This document shows, piece by piece, positions 1-9,300 of a DNA stretch of 10,385 nucleotides. Both the position numbers and the translations under genes were made by a program. The notes below the pieces were generated by a model, which worked only from the letters and a program-made list of their open reading frames with translations, was not told the DNA's origin and did no database searches. Numbering within the stretch: position 1 is the stretch's first letter; every line of letters starts with the position of its first letter. The DNA lies in assembly GCF_000003605.2 (NCBI RefSeq), contig NW_003137827.1:65163-75547 (forward strand), in the 5' to 3' direction. The DNA is from Saccoglossus kowalevskii (lineage: Eukaryota > Hemichordata > Enteropneusta > Harrimaniidae).

Positions 1-456
1 ATAGGAAACTTAGTCTTCATAGTATGGTACTGTTACGGTAGTAGAAGAGATAATATTAAAATATTAGCATCAGAAACAAGTCTTGTGAAACTCCCCCCTC
101 TCAATGCAATGTCTATAGTAGCAGTTAACATCTTGAATATTATTGGTAGATGATGCATATAGTTTTTAGGATAATTTAGGAAAAATTGCTTTGTGTTATG
201 CTGCCAAACATATCGCATTAAAATATGCTGTGCTACGAATTATTGTTTTTATCTGGCTTGTGACATTTGCACAAATTTGTTGCTTGCAAAAAGTTTAATT
301 GGTACACCACTTAGTGTGATATAATTTGTGTCAAGGTTAGTGTTTTTTTGCTAAAATGAGTTTTTAAAATTGCAATAAAAATTACAAAATATATCCAAAA
401 ACTAACAAGGCAAGTGGTTTATATTCAAAATGAAGAGTTCAGAGGTAAATATCATA
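1..456. other. AT-rich intergenic DNA, nothing recognised
   Basis: No open frame with family resemblance, no RNA gene and no clear repeat. A 61-codon minus-strand open frame (33-218) has low-complexity composition and no splice context. The stretch lies beyond the 3' end of the only gene. Confidence 0.6.
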
Positions 457-668
457 TACTGTAAAATGACTAATTTTCACTGGGTTTAAATTTCACTGAT
501 TTACCATTTCGGGCATATTCAGTGGGTTTTAAATTCACGGTTTCGTCATTTAGATGATGTGTTCTATGCTAAATTATACATATTCACTGTGTTTTAATTT
601 AGCGCATTTTTCCAGTCAGCGAAATAAGCAAAATTAAAACCCAGTGAATAATTAACCCCTTTACAGTA
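457..668. mobile_element. MITE-like element with ~38-bp terminal inverted repeats
   Basis: The left end (TACTGTAAAATGACTAATTT from 457) matches the reverse complement of the right end (TACTGTAAAGGGGTTAATTA read from 668), and the match continues through TTCACTGGGTTTTAATTT. About 30 of 38 positions agree, with one small indel. TA lies at both tips (457-458, 667-668) and may be a TA target duplication, as for Tc1/mariner-type elements. An inner inverted pair, 581-600 against 631-650, is 19/20. There is no coding capacity, so it would need a transposase supplied in trans. Confidence 0.65.
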
Positions 669-1951
669 CCAGTATGGCCTAATTATTATTACCAAGGTTT
701 TATTACAGACCTTTGTGACTGAATAAATTTTACAATGGAATGTAATTTGTTTCCTTTACAAATTAATGAATAGAAACCTTAGTGGATTCTTCTGCAATAT
801 CAAATCCGCTAAAAATAATATCAACTAATATTTCTCGTTGCATTGTTGCAGCATTAAGCAGGTACTGGTGATAACTGATATTAAAACCATGTGCTTTAAA
901 AATGTTAACGCCCACATTGATTTGTGAATTAACCAGAGGTCAAGACAACAGTTGCATGTTTTCAATGTGTTTCAAAACAGATGGTGAAATTACCAAATTT
1001 TAATGGTTTTTGAGCCACGCTACGTCTTGAGCCTGATGGTTTGAAAATTGTCGTTTGAACGCGGGAGTGTGATCAAATGTAGTGCGCCCTCATTTTGTGT
1101 GAGCACCTGTTCTGATACTGGGATTTACAACTTTCCGAGCAAACTTTTTATCGATTGAGTTTGTGCTAAATTCTGTATTTTTTTTTTTTACAAAGTACAT
1201 TTCTTTCGATGGGAAGGTGTATTACGATACTGAGAAAATACAACAATAATCTGCATCCTCTAGCGACACATGGCTCGTATGATGTAGATTGATTCAAGTA
1301 ATTTTGTTCTAATAAACAACTGTTTGTCAGACGACCACAGATCATTGCCCCCCAGAAACACTTTGTCACTGGAGACTGACTCATGTATGACATTTAACAA
1401 ATACAGTTGTATCCCGTGACACCAAATTGATTTCTGTTATAGTTGACGATGTTTTATATGAAAACTTACAATCTGTGTACATCTTTGATATTTTAAAACG
1501 CACTGTTTATTATTTATTGCATGAACCATAACAATACATATAAATATAGGTACTTGACATAAAATATTACATAACATTTATATCATCAAGCAGTTGTAGA
1601 TTGATTTGAGAAATATATTTCACTCAACACAGATTGCTCTTCCTTTACTTATCACCCAAAGTGAAACGAATGATATATAGGAAACATTATATATATTACC
1701 TACTAACTTGTCGGAAAATGGTGATAAATGCTTAGAAAAAATTATGAAAAATTAATCATAACAGTAAAAAACAATACATAAAATAGATTTTTCTTGTAAG
1801 TCGTGCCCTCTAGCGGTCTCCGTCTCTGTGACATAGGTAAGTGGTTCACAGCGTCGTTATTCATTTGATCTGTTTTTTTTGAATAAAATATTCAAAATGA
1901 CAAATGACTACACAACTAAACGCAGTCACCGTTGAATGACATCATTGATTG
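669..1951. other. Intergenic DNA without a recognisable gene
   Basis: The 75-codon minus-strand frame at 1166-1393 has no family resemblance and ends in a homopolymer-coded lysine run. One GAGGGCGC octamer lies at 1084-1091 (minus strand) and one TAGAGGGC at 1805-1812 (minus strand). A T9-10 run is near 1181. No RNA gene was seen. Confidence 0.55.
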
Positions 1952-2313
1952 CCTACACTCGCGAATGTCATTGTGACGTCACGGAAACACTTCGTCAATA
2001 GAGGGCGCTTGCAAAACACAAGGATAGTAAGGATCGGGAGGGGGGGTCTGGATTGGACGGATATATTTTGCAAACAAATACAGTAAAAACATTCTTGTAT
2101 AGTGAAGAAAAATGTGACATGGTTATGAGTTAAAGGCTCAAAACACTTTTAATCTATTTCATGACAAAATCGCATACGCTCTTAAAATACGCTGAAAGAG
2201 CCAGCCTCAAATACATAGATTAACACCTGTTACAATCACACATATTTAAAGAAACTAAAAAGAAATATGACTTGATACATTACAATGCGAGATCTTGACA
2301 CTGGTTATGACAA
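1952..2313. repeat. Direct repeat, copy 1 (full length)
   Basis: About 360 bp, repeated at 2535-2844 in the same orientation with an offset of 583 bp. Landmarks in order: palindrome GTGACGTCAC (1973-1982), TTCGTCAATAGAGGGCGC (1991-2008), a G-run GGGAGGGGGGG from 2036, GGACGGATATATTTTGCAAA, and a tail around AGAAATATGACTTGATACAT. A 53-base stretch (2172-2224) is absent from copy 2. No open frame. It could be two insertions of one dispersed element or a local segmental duplication. Confidence 0.85.
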
Positions 2314-2534
2314 TTGTGGATAAATTCAATGAATGGTTCGTTTCAGCTTTCGTTACCGCTGGTCATATCCTTTTGTTTTTATTCAGTTTTTTTTTGAGTG
2401 TTTGTCGAAAGGAGATTCTTACAAATGCTCCATGTAAATCAGCTTAATAATTGACCCGTTAACACTTCTGAAGGCATAATATTCCCGCCAACATTTTGAT
2501 GTGGTAGTTTGTCCATTTTTATGTATTTTTTATA

Positions 2535-2844
2535 CCTACATTCGCAAATGTCATTGTGACGTCACAGAAACACTTCGTCAATAGAGGGTGCATGCAAAAC
2601 ACACATAAATAGTAAAGATTGGGAGGGGGGGTCTGGATTGGACGGATATATTTTGCAAACAAATACAGTAAAAACATTCTTGTAAAGAAAAATGTGACAT
2701 GGTTATGACAGTTAAAGGCTCAAAACACTTTTAACCTATTTCATGACAAAATCACCTGTCACAATCACACATATTCAAAGAAACTAAAAAGAAATATGGC
2801 TTGATACATTACAATGCTAGATCATGACACTGGTTATGTAAATT
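2535..2844. repeat. Direct repeat, copy 2 (53-bp deletion)
   Basis: Same order of landmarks as copy 1: GTGACGTCAC at 2556-2565, TTCGTCAATAGAGGGTGC at 2574-2591, the G-run from 2621, and the same tail. Identity is high, roughly nine bases in ten by eye outside the 53-base gap. About 220 bp of unrelated sequence separates the copies. It lies just beyond the candidate 3' end of the minus-strand gene. Confidence 0.85.
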
Positions 2845-2970
2845 CTTCTGTACCGGGGGTATATGTAATAATTTAAAAGTTTTCTTTTTTAATAAAAGCT
2901 ACCTTTTTAAAAGTCTCTATCGGTATTAATTGGGAAACTTAAACATTACCAAACTTTTGTTTTCCCTTCC

Positions 2971-2976
2971 TTTATT
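2971..2976 (-). terminator. Candidate poly(A) signal AATAAA for the NHR-ARM-HGT gene
   Basis: AATAAA on the minus strand, about 185 bases past the stop codon, followed by a G/T-richer stretch. It is the first canonical hexamer downstream of the stop. A variant ATTAAA follows at 2893-2888. In AT-rich DNA this hexamer is common by chance, so the assignment rests on position only. Confidence 0.4.
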
Positions 2977-3159
2977 TTTCTCTTGCATCTCCCACAAAGA
3001 GTATAAAGATTAATACACAAGTAATAAAAATAATAATAAAATATGTTGAACTTGCCCAATAATATAGTAGTACCAAACTTTAAGTGTTAGTTGGGAAAAA
3101 CAATCCATAATACTACATTGCTCTTGTCAATTATACTAATAACACAGCGAAACATTCTC

Positions 3160-3376
3160 TCAATATTCACCTTCTCTCACGTTAATGAGTAGACCGTAGA
3201 GAATTATAGCTCCACGTTCTTTGGTGTACCACTCGCATTCATTGTTGTTTATCTTAGGGTCAAAGACAAAAGTTGCGCCGACTGTTTGCTTACCGACTCG
3301 GTAGCTATGTGGACGAATACATACTTGGAACGACGCTTTTGCGGTGTACGTTTTCCCTGTTTTGCGGTCTCTGTAG
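3160..3376 (-). CDS. Exon 10: end of the HGT-motif domain, with stop codon
   Basis: 217 bp: 1 base, 71 codons and a stop. Acceptor TATGTATAG. The peptide runs YRDRKTGKTYTAKASFQVCI, continues through RPHSYRVGKQTVGATF and a DPKINNNECEWYTKERG loop, and ends in the strand AIILYGLLINVREGEY. These are the closing strands of the HGT domain. In active PARP-like enzymes a Glu lies four residues before the Tyr of the last strand; here that position is Ala (about 764), with a Glu three residues earlier (about 761). The stop is at 3162-3160. Confidence 0.9.
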
Positions 3377-6300
3377 CTATACATAGGAGAAAATATTTCA
3401 TATGAGACAGAAATTGTTCAGAGTCGTGCTTGAAATGGGCCTCGTGTGATGTAAACAACAATTGTGAAAAAAAAACAAAAACATTTTATAAATATAGAAA
3501 CGTACCGAAAGGGTTTTGAGTATGCTTCAAGTCCAGCGTATCTAATCGTTGGTGACAAGAATATGTTCTTTGTGTCGAATTTATGCGGTTTCCAACCATC
3601 ATGATAATGACCTTCGCCTTCTTTTATCTGTTTACCGCCGTAACCAACATCCCCTGTAGATATATCAGAGTTGATCAATCAATCAAACAAACGAGTAAGG
3701 CAACATTGTTAGTTGTAGTTATTAATATTGATGTATTTAACTTCAATATTTCAACAACAAGAACACATGTTTTGTTTAGTCTTCGTGTTACCATAGTTAT
3801 TAATTCTCATAAACTAAAGTGGATTCAGGTGTCACATACACTGTGATGATAATGATGAAGTAAGCAGGCGGGAACCAGCAAACGAAATAACGTAGTTGTA
3901 AGTTTAGGTCTCAGAAGCGCCTCGTCGATAGAGGGCGCGTTAAATTGAATGTCATATATTTGTCTACCTGCTATTAACAGTTCGCCAGTTTTGAGAATGT
4001 CACTGACGGTCTGGGCTTGGGTTCCGTGATATGCAATATGCCATTTATCAAATACCTGCAACGCATCTACTCTGGATTGATGTACACTGGAAGAGAGAGA
4101 GAATATCAAAGCACATTTGTTACAAAGTAAGCTGGAACAATCCTACATATGAGCGGTACGCAGTTGGCGTAGATGGACACGATTTCAGAAGAAAAGTTTT
4201 ATTTACTAGAAAAATGCTATAAGTGGAACTTACTTCAATGCAAAACGGCACCAAGTGATTGGAATTCCGTAAACCATTCCAGGTTCTCCACGTACGTAAT
4301 AGAGGGCGTCACCTCGACTTGTATGGCACTTATTACAATAGCACAAATCGAACTTTGGGTTGAAGAATTCCTCTAAATAAATAAAAAAGTAATAATAATA
4401 TAATAAGTCGGGAAGGATTGCTATTCACTGCGTTGTTTGAGCAACTAAAACACTACTAATAATATTGAGTGGTATAACATTGTATTTTAAAAAAAAAGAC
4501 GAGCTAATAATACTGGACGCAAAGAAGTGCAAATTATATAAAAAAAAAATATGCATTTTCAACCTAATTCTAAAACCGTATTTTTGTGAATATTTGAAGA
4601 AAATCAAAATGATAATCATGCAAACTCATGTGATATGAGATGTCAGTACCAATATAAGACAGTTTCAAAGCTGACAAAATGACCATGATTATTTGTTATA
4701 AATAATTTCAACGTTTTCCTCTCCAAAATTCTTATATTGTATCAGTGCAAAACTTATTGAAAACGCCATGGCCCACATGCTTTGAGTTGCCAGTTCGTAT
4801 GGTTAGTAGTTAGTATTTACTACGACGACTGAAACGCGTTTTCTGCAACAACATTTAATTCTACGATAAATCATACCATATTGTCCTAATTATACTATAG
4901 TACTCAAAGCTATCTATATTGGTTTTAATACACTATACACCATAGATAGGGTGTCTTTAAAGATTCACTTACTCGGAATCTTCAGCGTGTCCAGATATCG
5001 TTTACACAGATCCATGTATTCACATTGAGGTTGAGAACTTTCAAAACCAATATCTGGAAATATATAGGAACATACAGGTGAAAAGTAGCCTGACAAGATC
5101 GCGTGAGTTGCACCCTCCGCGGTGCAACAAACCTAACACAGTAGGGTCTGATGCCGTTCGGCCGGCGAGGGCGCACCTCACGCCTACGTGTCAGGCTAAG
5201 GTGACAGTGGACTAAACTTATAAGCCTGTGGTGCAATGCCAAAGTTTATACTGTGATTATTAAAGAGACAACATGTAACTTTGAATATGTTTGAGCATAT
5301 TTGAATAACCCTGTTTAATATTGTATTTTGATAAAAAAATATATGATTTATTATTTAGTGGAAGCAAATATAGCAGTATTCTTTTGATGAAATAATAAGA
5401 TACAGATGCGCATGCGCCCCGGATTTACCTATACATATGGGTATATTAATGAGCATACGCAGTTACATTTCATTATTGTACCGAAAGTATACTGCTATGT
5501 TTACTACGAAATCTATATTACAATAAATAATACCATATTGTTGAAGCAAGATCCAAAATTATTCAAACGAACTCAAAAATATCAAAGATATCGACACTTA
5601 AGTGTAAGTGATTTGTTTTTCTTGTGAAAGAATACACTTTACTTGTGACATTAACCCGTATACTGCCGTAGTAAATGGACATAACCCTGGGTAATCGGTT
5701 ACTATAAATAGGACTTACCCTGTTTGGTTAGGCGGAATGGTTTCAAAGCCATCACGGCACGGTCTGCCGCTTCTCTTACATACACTGCTGTACTCTCTGA
5801 ACACTTCATAATTGCGTCCATGGCTGTCGCGTTTTTCTCAATCTTAAGACGCGAGGCGTCATGTTGAGCTAGTTTCCATACGATATTAGCCGCGTGTTCT
5901 TGTTCTATTTGTCCACACTTCTTCAACGTCTGAACAACCAAATCCATCACGCCACATTCCAAGAACGTGACCTTGTTTCTTTCATTGTCTGCCAAATTGG
6001 ATAGCCCTTGCACCAAATCCACAACGTAGTATCCACTCTCGTTCCCTCTGCAGCACAAATCGGGTGAATCCAGGGCTTTTCCCAACACTTTGAAAATATG
6101 TTTGACCGCTTTGGTGTCAAATTCCACCTGGTCCATCTTCTCTGGATCGGAAATATATGACAATGTCAGCGCGGCCACCATTACGTACTCTTTATCATCG
6201 GACTTCAAGAAGGGTAGCACTCCGTCCACAGCACCAGAGTCACTGAACGCTTGGTAGTTTTCAGCTGGTCGCGCGCAATTGTGGAGGATATTCAACGATG

Positions 6301-9300
6301 ATAACACAGCAAACTTCACTCTCTGTGAATACAGAATTTAGTTCACGTGTTAGTTACACGTGATGATTTTCACGGTGATGATGTTAACTGATACTAAAAC
6401 GATTCACTATGTACATGTCCTGACTTTACGTCTATATGTGGCTTTATTATAAAAAGATTTTATTTCCGCTTCTTTCGCTGATTGCTAAATGCGCTAAATT
6501 AAAACCCAGTAAATATTCAAATTAAACCATAAATTTTGTTTTCCTTCAAGCTAATAATTAAAAACCTAGTAAGCGCTGCAATTATACGATCAATGAACAT
6601 TTCGCCTTTTGTCCTATCTATGTGCACATAACACAGTACATGAGTAACATTCTACTTTATTATGCTTTTTAATTTAAGCTTCATGTTGAATATTCATCAC
6701 CAAATATTACAATCGGGGGGGTCACATCGTCAGATTACGATTAAGATTATACCGTAAAAATGTGGTTATACCGTAACAACACGGATACAGATAGTGGTGT
6801 GGTTAAATATCGTAACGATAGTCGGGGGGTTATTTCGTAACAATACGAATACGATAGTCAGGTGGCTACGTCCTAACAATACTATTACGATAGTCGGATG
6901 GTTACGTTGTAACAATACGATTACGAAAGTCGGGTGGTTACGTCGTAATAATACGATTTCGACAGTCGGGTGGCTACGTCCTAACAATACTATTACGATA
7001 GTCGGATGGTTACGTCGTAACAATACGATTACGACAGTCGGGTGGTTACGTCGTAATAATACGATTACGACAGTCGGGTGGCTACGTCGTAACAATATTA
7101 TTACGATAGTCGGATGGTTACGTCGTAACAACACGATTACGACAGTCGGTCGGTTTAGTCGTAACAATACGATTTAAAAACTTGATGTATTTTCATTATC
7201 ATGCACGAAAACACTGTAAATCTTAAACGATGTTAATATGAAGCAAATACTACTGGAAAATTACATTCTGAATCTGTCACCTCAACACTGAGCTGATTCC
7301 CGATACGACCACATTTGCCTTACATGGTCGGTATGTGTATACGTCCTCCATTAGCTGTATTTTACTGGGTAGCTGGAATTACTGGTTATTTTTTATGAAT
7401 AGTATTTTCACTGAATTTTTGATCAGTTGAACGCAATATAGTATTTTCACCGGGTTTTATTTTTTACTGGTTCTTCGCTTCAGGGAAAATAAATAAATTC
7501 CAAATGAAGATAAAGCGCTTTACAGTAGCCTGAGTATGCGTCCGAGTGAACCCGCCGAAGAGGGCGTATTAACTCACGCCACAACCTTTGCATATACAAA
7601 ATTGCATTGTGTGTAAAATACTTACTTCCTTTTTAGACTTTTTAAATCCATATTCTCTGAGATCACTGAGCAGCAACGGTATCAATCCCTCCTTGACAAG
7701 TTGGACGCTCATCTTTCGACTAACATTAGTGTAATTCCAACAAGCTATGCGGACATTAAATAGGCCTGACCAAACATCCTCCGATCGCAACCTGTCCGGG
7801 ATGGCCAGAATTCTTTCCGTCAGACTAGTGAACGCCCGAGCGGCATCAAGGTCGGCTAAATGGTCCCCGAACTGCTCTAGCTTCTCGTGGTGCTCACGCT
7901 CATCAATGTACGGTTGTATGATGGTGGTTTTGATTTCAGTCCCCGCCGTTGGGATGTCGATATCACATGTATTAAGCAAATCAATGGTTGATCGCATCCC
8001 CATCATAACGGAATACGAGTTAGGTGCGTAGGTCAGTTCCTTGTGCTGTTTGTTTCGGTCCCGTTTTCGGACAATTGCGGTTACTGGTCTGTTGTGTCCT
8101 GTAAAATGATTTTTAATATAACAACAACAACAACAACAACAATAATATGCACAGAGGGTTTATAAAGACTTAAAGTTCCTCAAATGTTTCAGATACAATT
8201 ACAAACAATTTAATGAAGTACGAAAATAGTACGAATAGTACGAAATAGTACGAAAACAGTGCAGACTCTGCTAAAACAGCCTATTTTGATCCAAAACAAT
8301 AAAATGGTGGCCTGTCGGTTCAGTTAAAAAAGAACATAGTGTAGAAAACTGACTAAAACTTGCGTAATCTGATGCCGCCGTTAATCTCGAGAGCCTCGAT
8401 ATTACTAATATTTAGAGGGCGCCCTAGCAGGATGAAGAAGACACGACAACTCACCCATGATGGTAATTTCTTCGGCTTCTCCATAAATATCCACGACACC
8501 ACGGTAAGACCCAACCGTTACGTTCTTTACTACATTGGGTAGCCGTTTACCATTCATATAGAAGTGTAAAGTAGTGCCTTCTTTACGTATCCCAATAATA
8601 TCACCAATCTGTGTGTTAACATACGTCGACAATCAATGATTCGTACATCTGATTTCAACACTGGCTGTACTCGATAGTACTTTGCATTGCATGATGGATT
8701 CAACTTATAAGATTACAGTATTCCTCACTGAAAGCCTGGACATTAACCAATAGTATAGTATAGTATAACCAATGGTACAAAACTTGTTTATTCAACTACT
8801 GTGGTTAAAAAGTCACAAATGAGGACACGGAAGGAGCACTACTCACTGTACTGTCGTCCAAATCGTACTCCACTTCCTGCAGCGGAACTCCGTTTTTCAA
8901 TATATGTTTTCCAGACCACAGGTAGGTGATACCTTCTTTGGATCTGTATATGGAGGGTAACGACGGCAGTGCGTTTTGATTGAGTGTCGTAATTCCGATT
9001 TCGAACGAACCTGCCCACTTGGAATTCTTTCTGTCTAGTCTCACGTCAAACGGTTTGCCATCTTGCATGTTCTGCTCCGTCATAACAACACCGAAGTTTT
9101 CCGTCTTTTCACCGCTGTCAAAAGAAAAAAAAACACACATTCAAACTTGAAATATCAGCATCAAAACTGCCAACTACTCACTGAATTTGACTTTGTGAGG
9201 ATTGAGAAACCTTGATTTTTCGTTTCAGAGTGTATACTCACTCTTTTCTGACGGCTCTTTTGCCTCCACATGACACATCAGCATTGTCGCCACATACGGA

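Larger units (their letters stand above)
8099..8454 (-). other. Intron 3 (356 bp) with two simple repeats
   Basis: Phase 1 intron between exons 3 and 4, donor GTGAGT and acceptor TTTTACAG. It includes an (ACA)n tract at 8121-8142, an AGTACGAAA-type tandem at 8217-8260, and TAGAGGGCGCCCTAG (8413-8427), which contains the perfect palindrome AGGGCGCCCT. Confidence 0.85.

Noticed and set aside
1166-1393. 75-codon minus-strand open frame
   Set aside because: No family resemblance, and its end is coded by a poly-T run. No splice signals support it as an exon.
1-3159. tRNA, snRNA or other structured RNA gene downstream of the coding gene
   Set aside because: No A/B box pair with a cloverleaf, no CCA-adjacent acceptor stem and no snRNA-like motifs were found by eye.
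3825-3967. Read-through extension of exon 8 beyond the GT at 3967-3966
   Set aside because: Splicing at this weak GTAGAC donor joins exon 9 with exact phase and restores the family motif order; the extension has no family resemblance.
4688-4706. Small hairpin ATTATTT / AAATAAT
   Set aside because: A 7-bp AT-only stem is expected by chance in this composition.
4982-5242. 86-codon minus-strand open frame across the foldback element
   Set aside because: It reads exon 6 in a different frame, runs through a splice acceptor and a repeat, and contradicts the phase-consistent model.
6812-7171. CRISPR-like array (36-bp repeats)
   Set aside because: The units are contiguous with no unique spacers, and the surroundings are eukaryotic exons and introns.
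6766-7177. Open frames of 127 and 133 codons on both strands encoding 12-residue repeats
   Set aside because: They follow from a 36-bp tandem repeat without stops, lie inside an intron, and have no start context or domain. The near-mirror peptides reflect the palindromic unit.
7747-8031. 94-codon plus-strand open frame
   Set aside because: Antisense to exon 4, which has strong splice sites and ARM-like content on the other strand.
8219-8260. Possible binding-site array of AGTACGAA motifs
   Set aside because: Unit length varies (9-11 bp) and the composition is simple. Slippage or short tandem duplication is enough to explain it.
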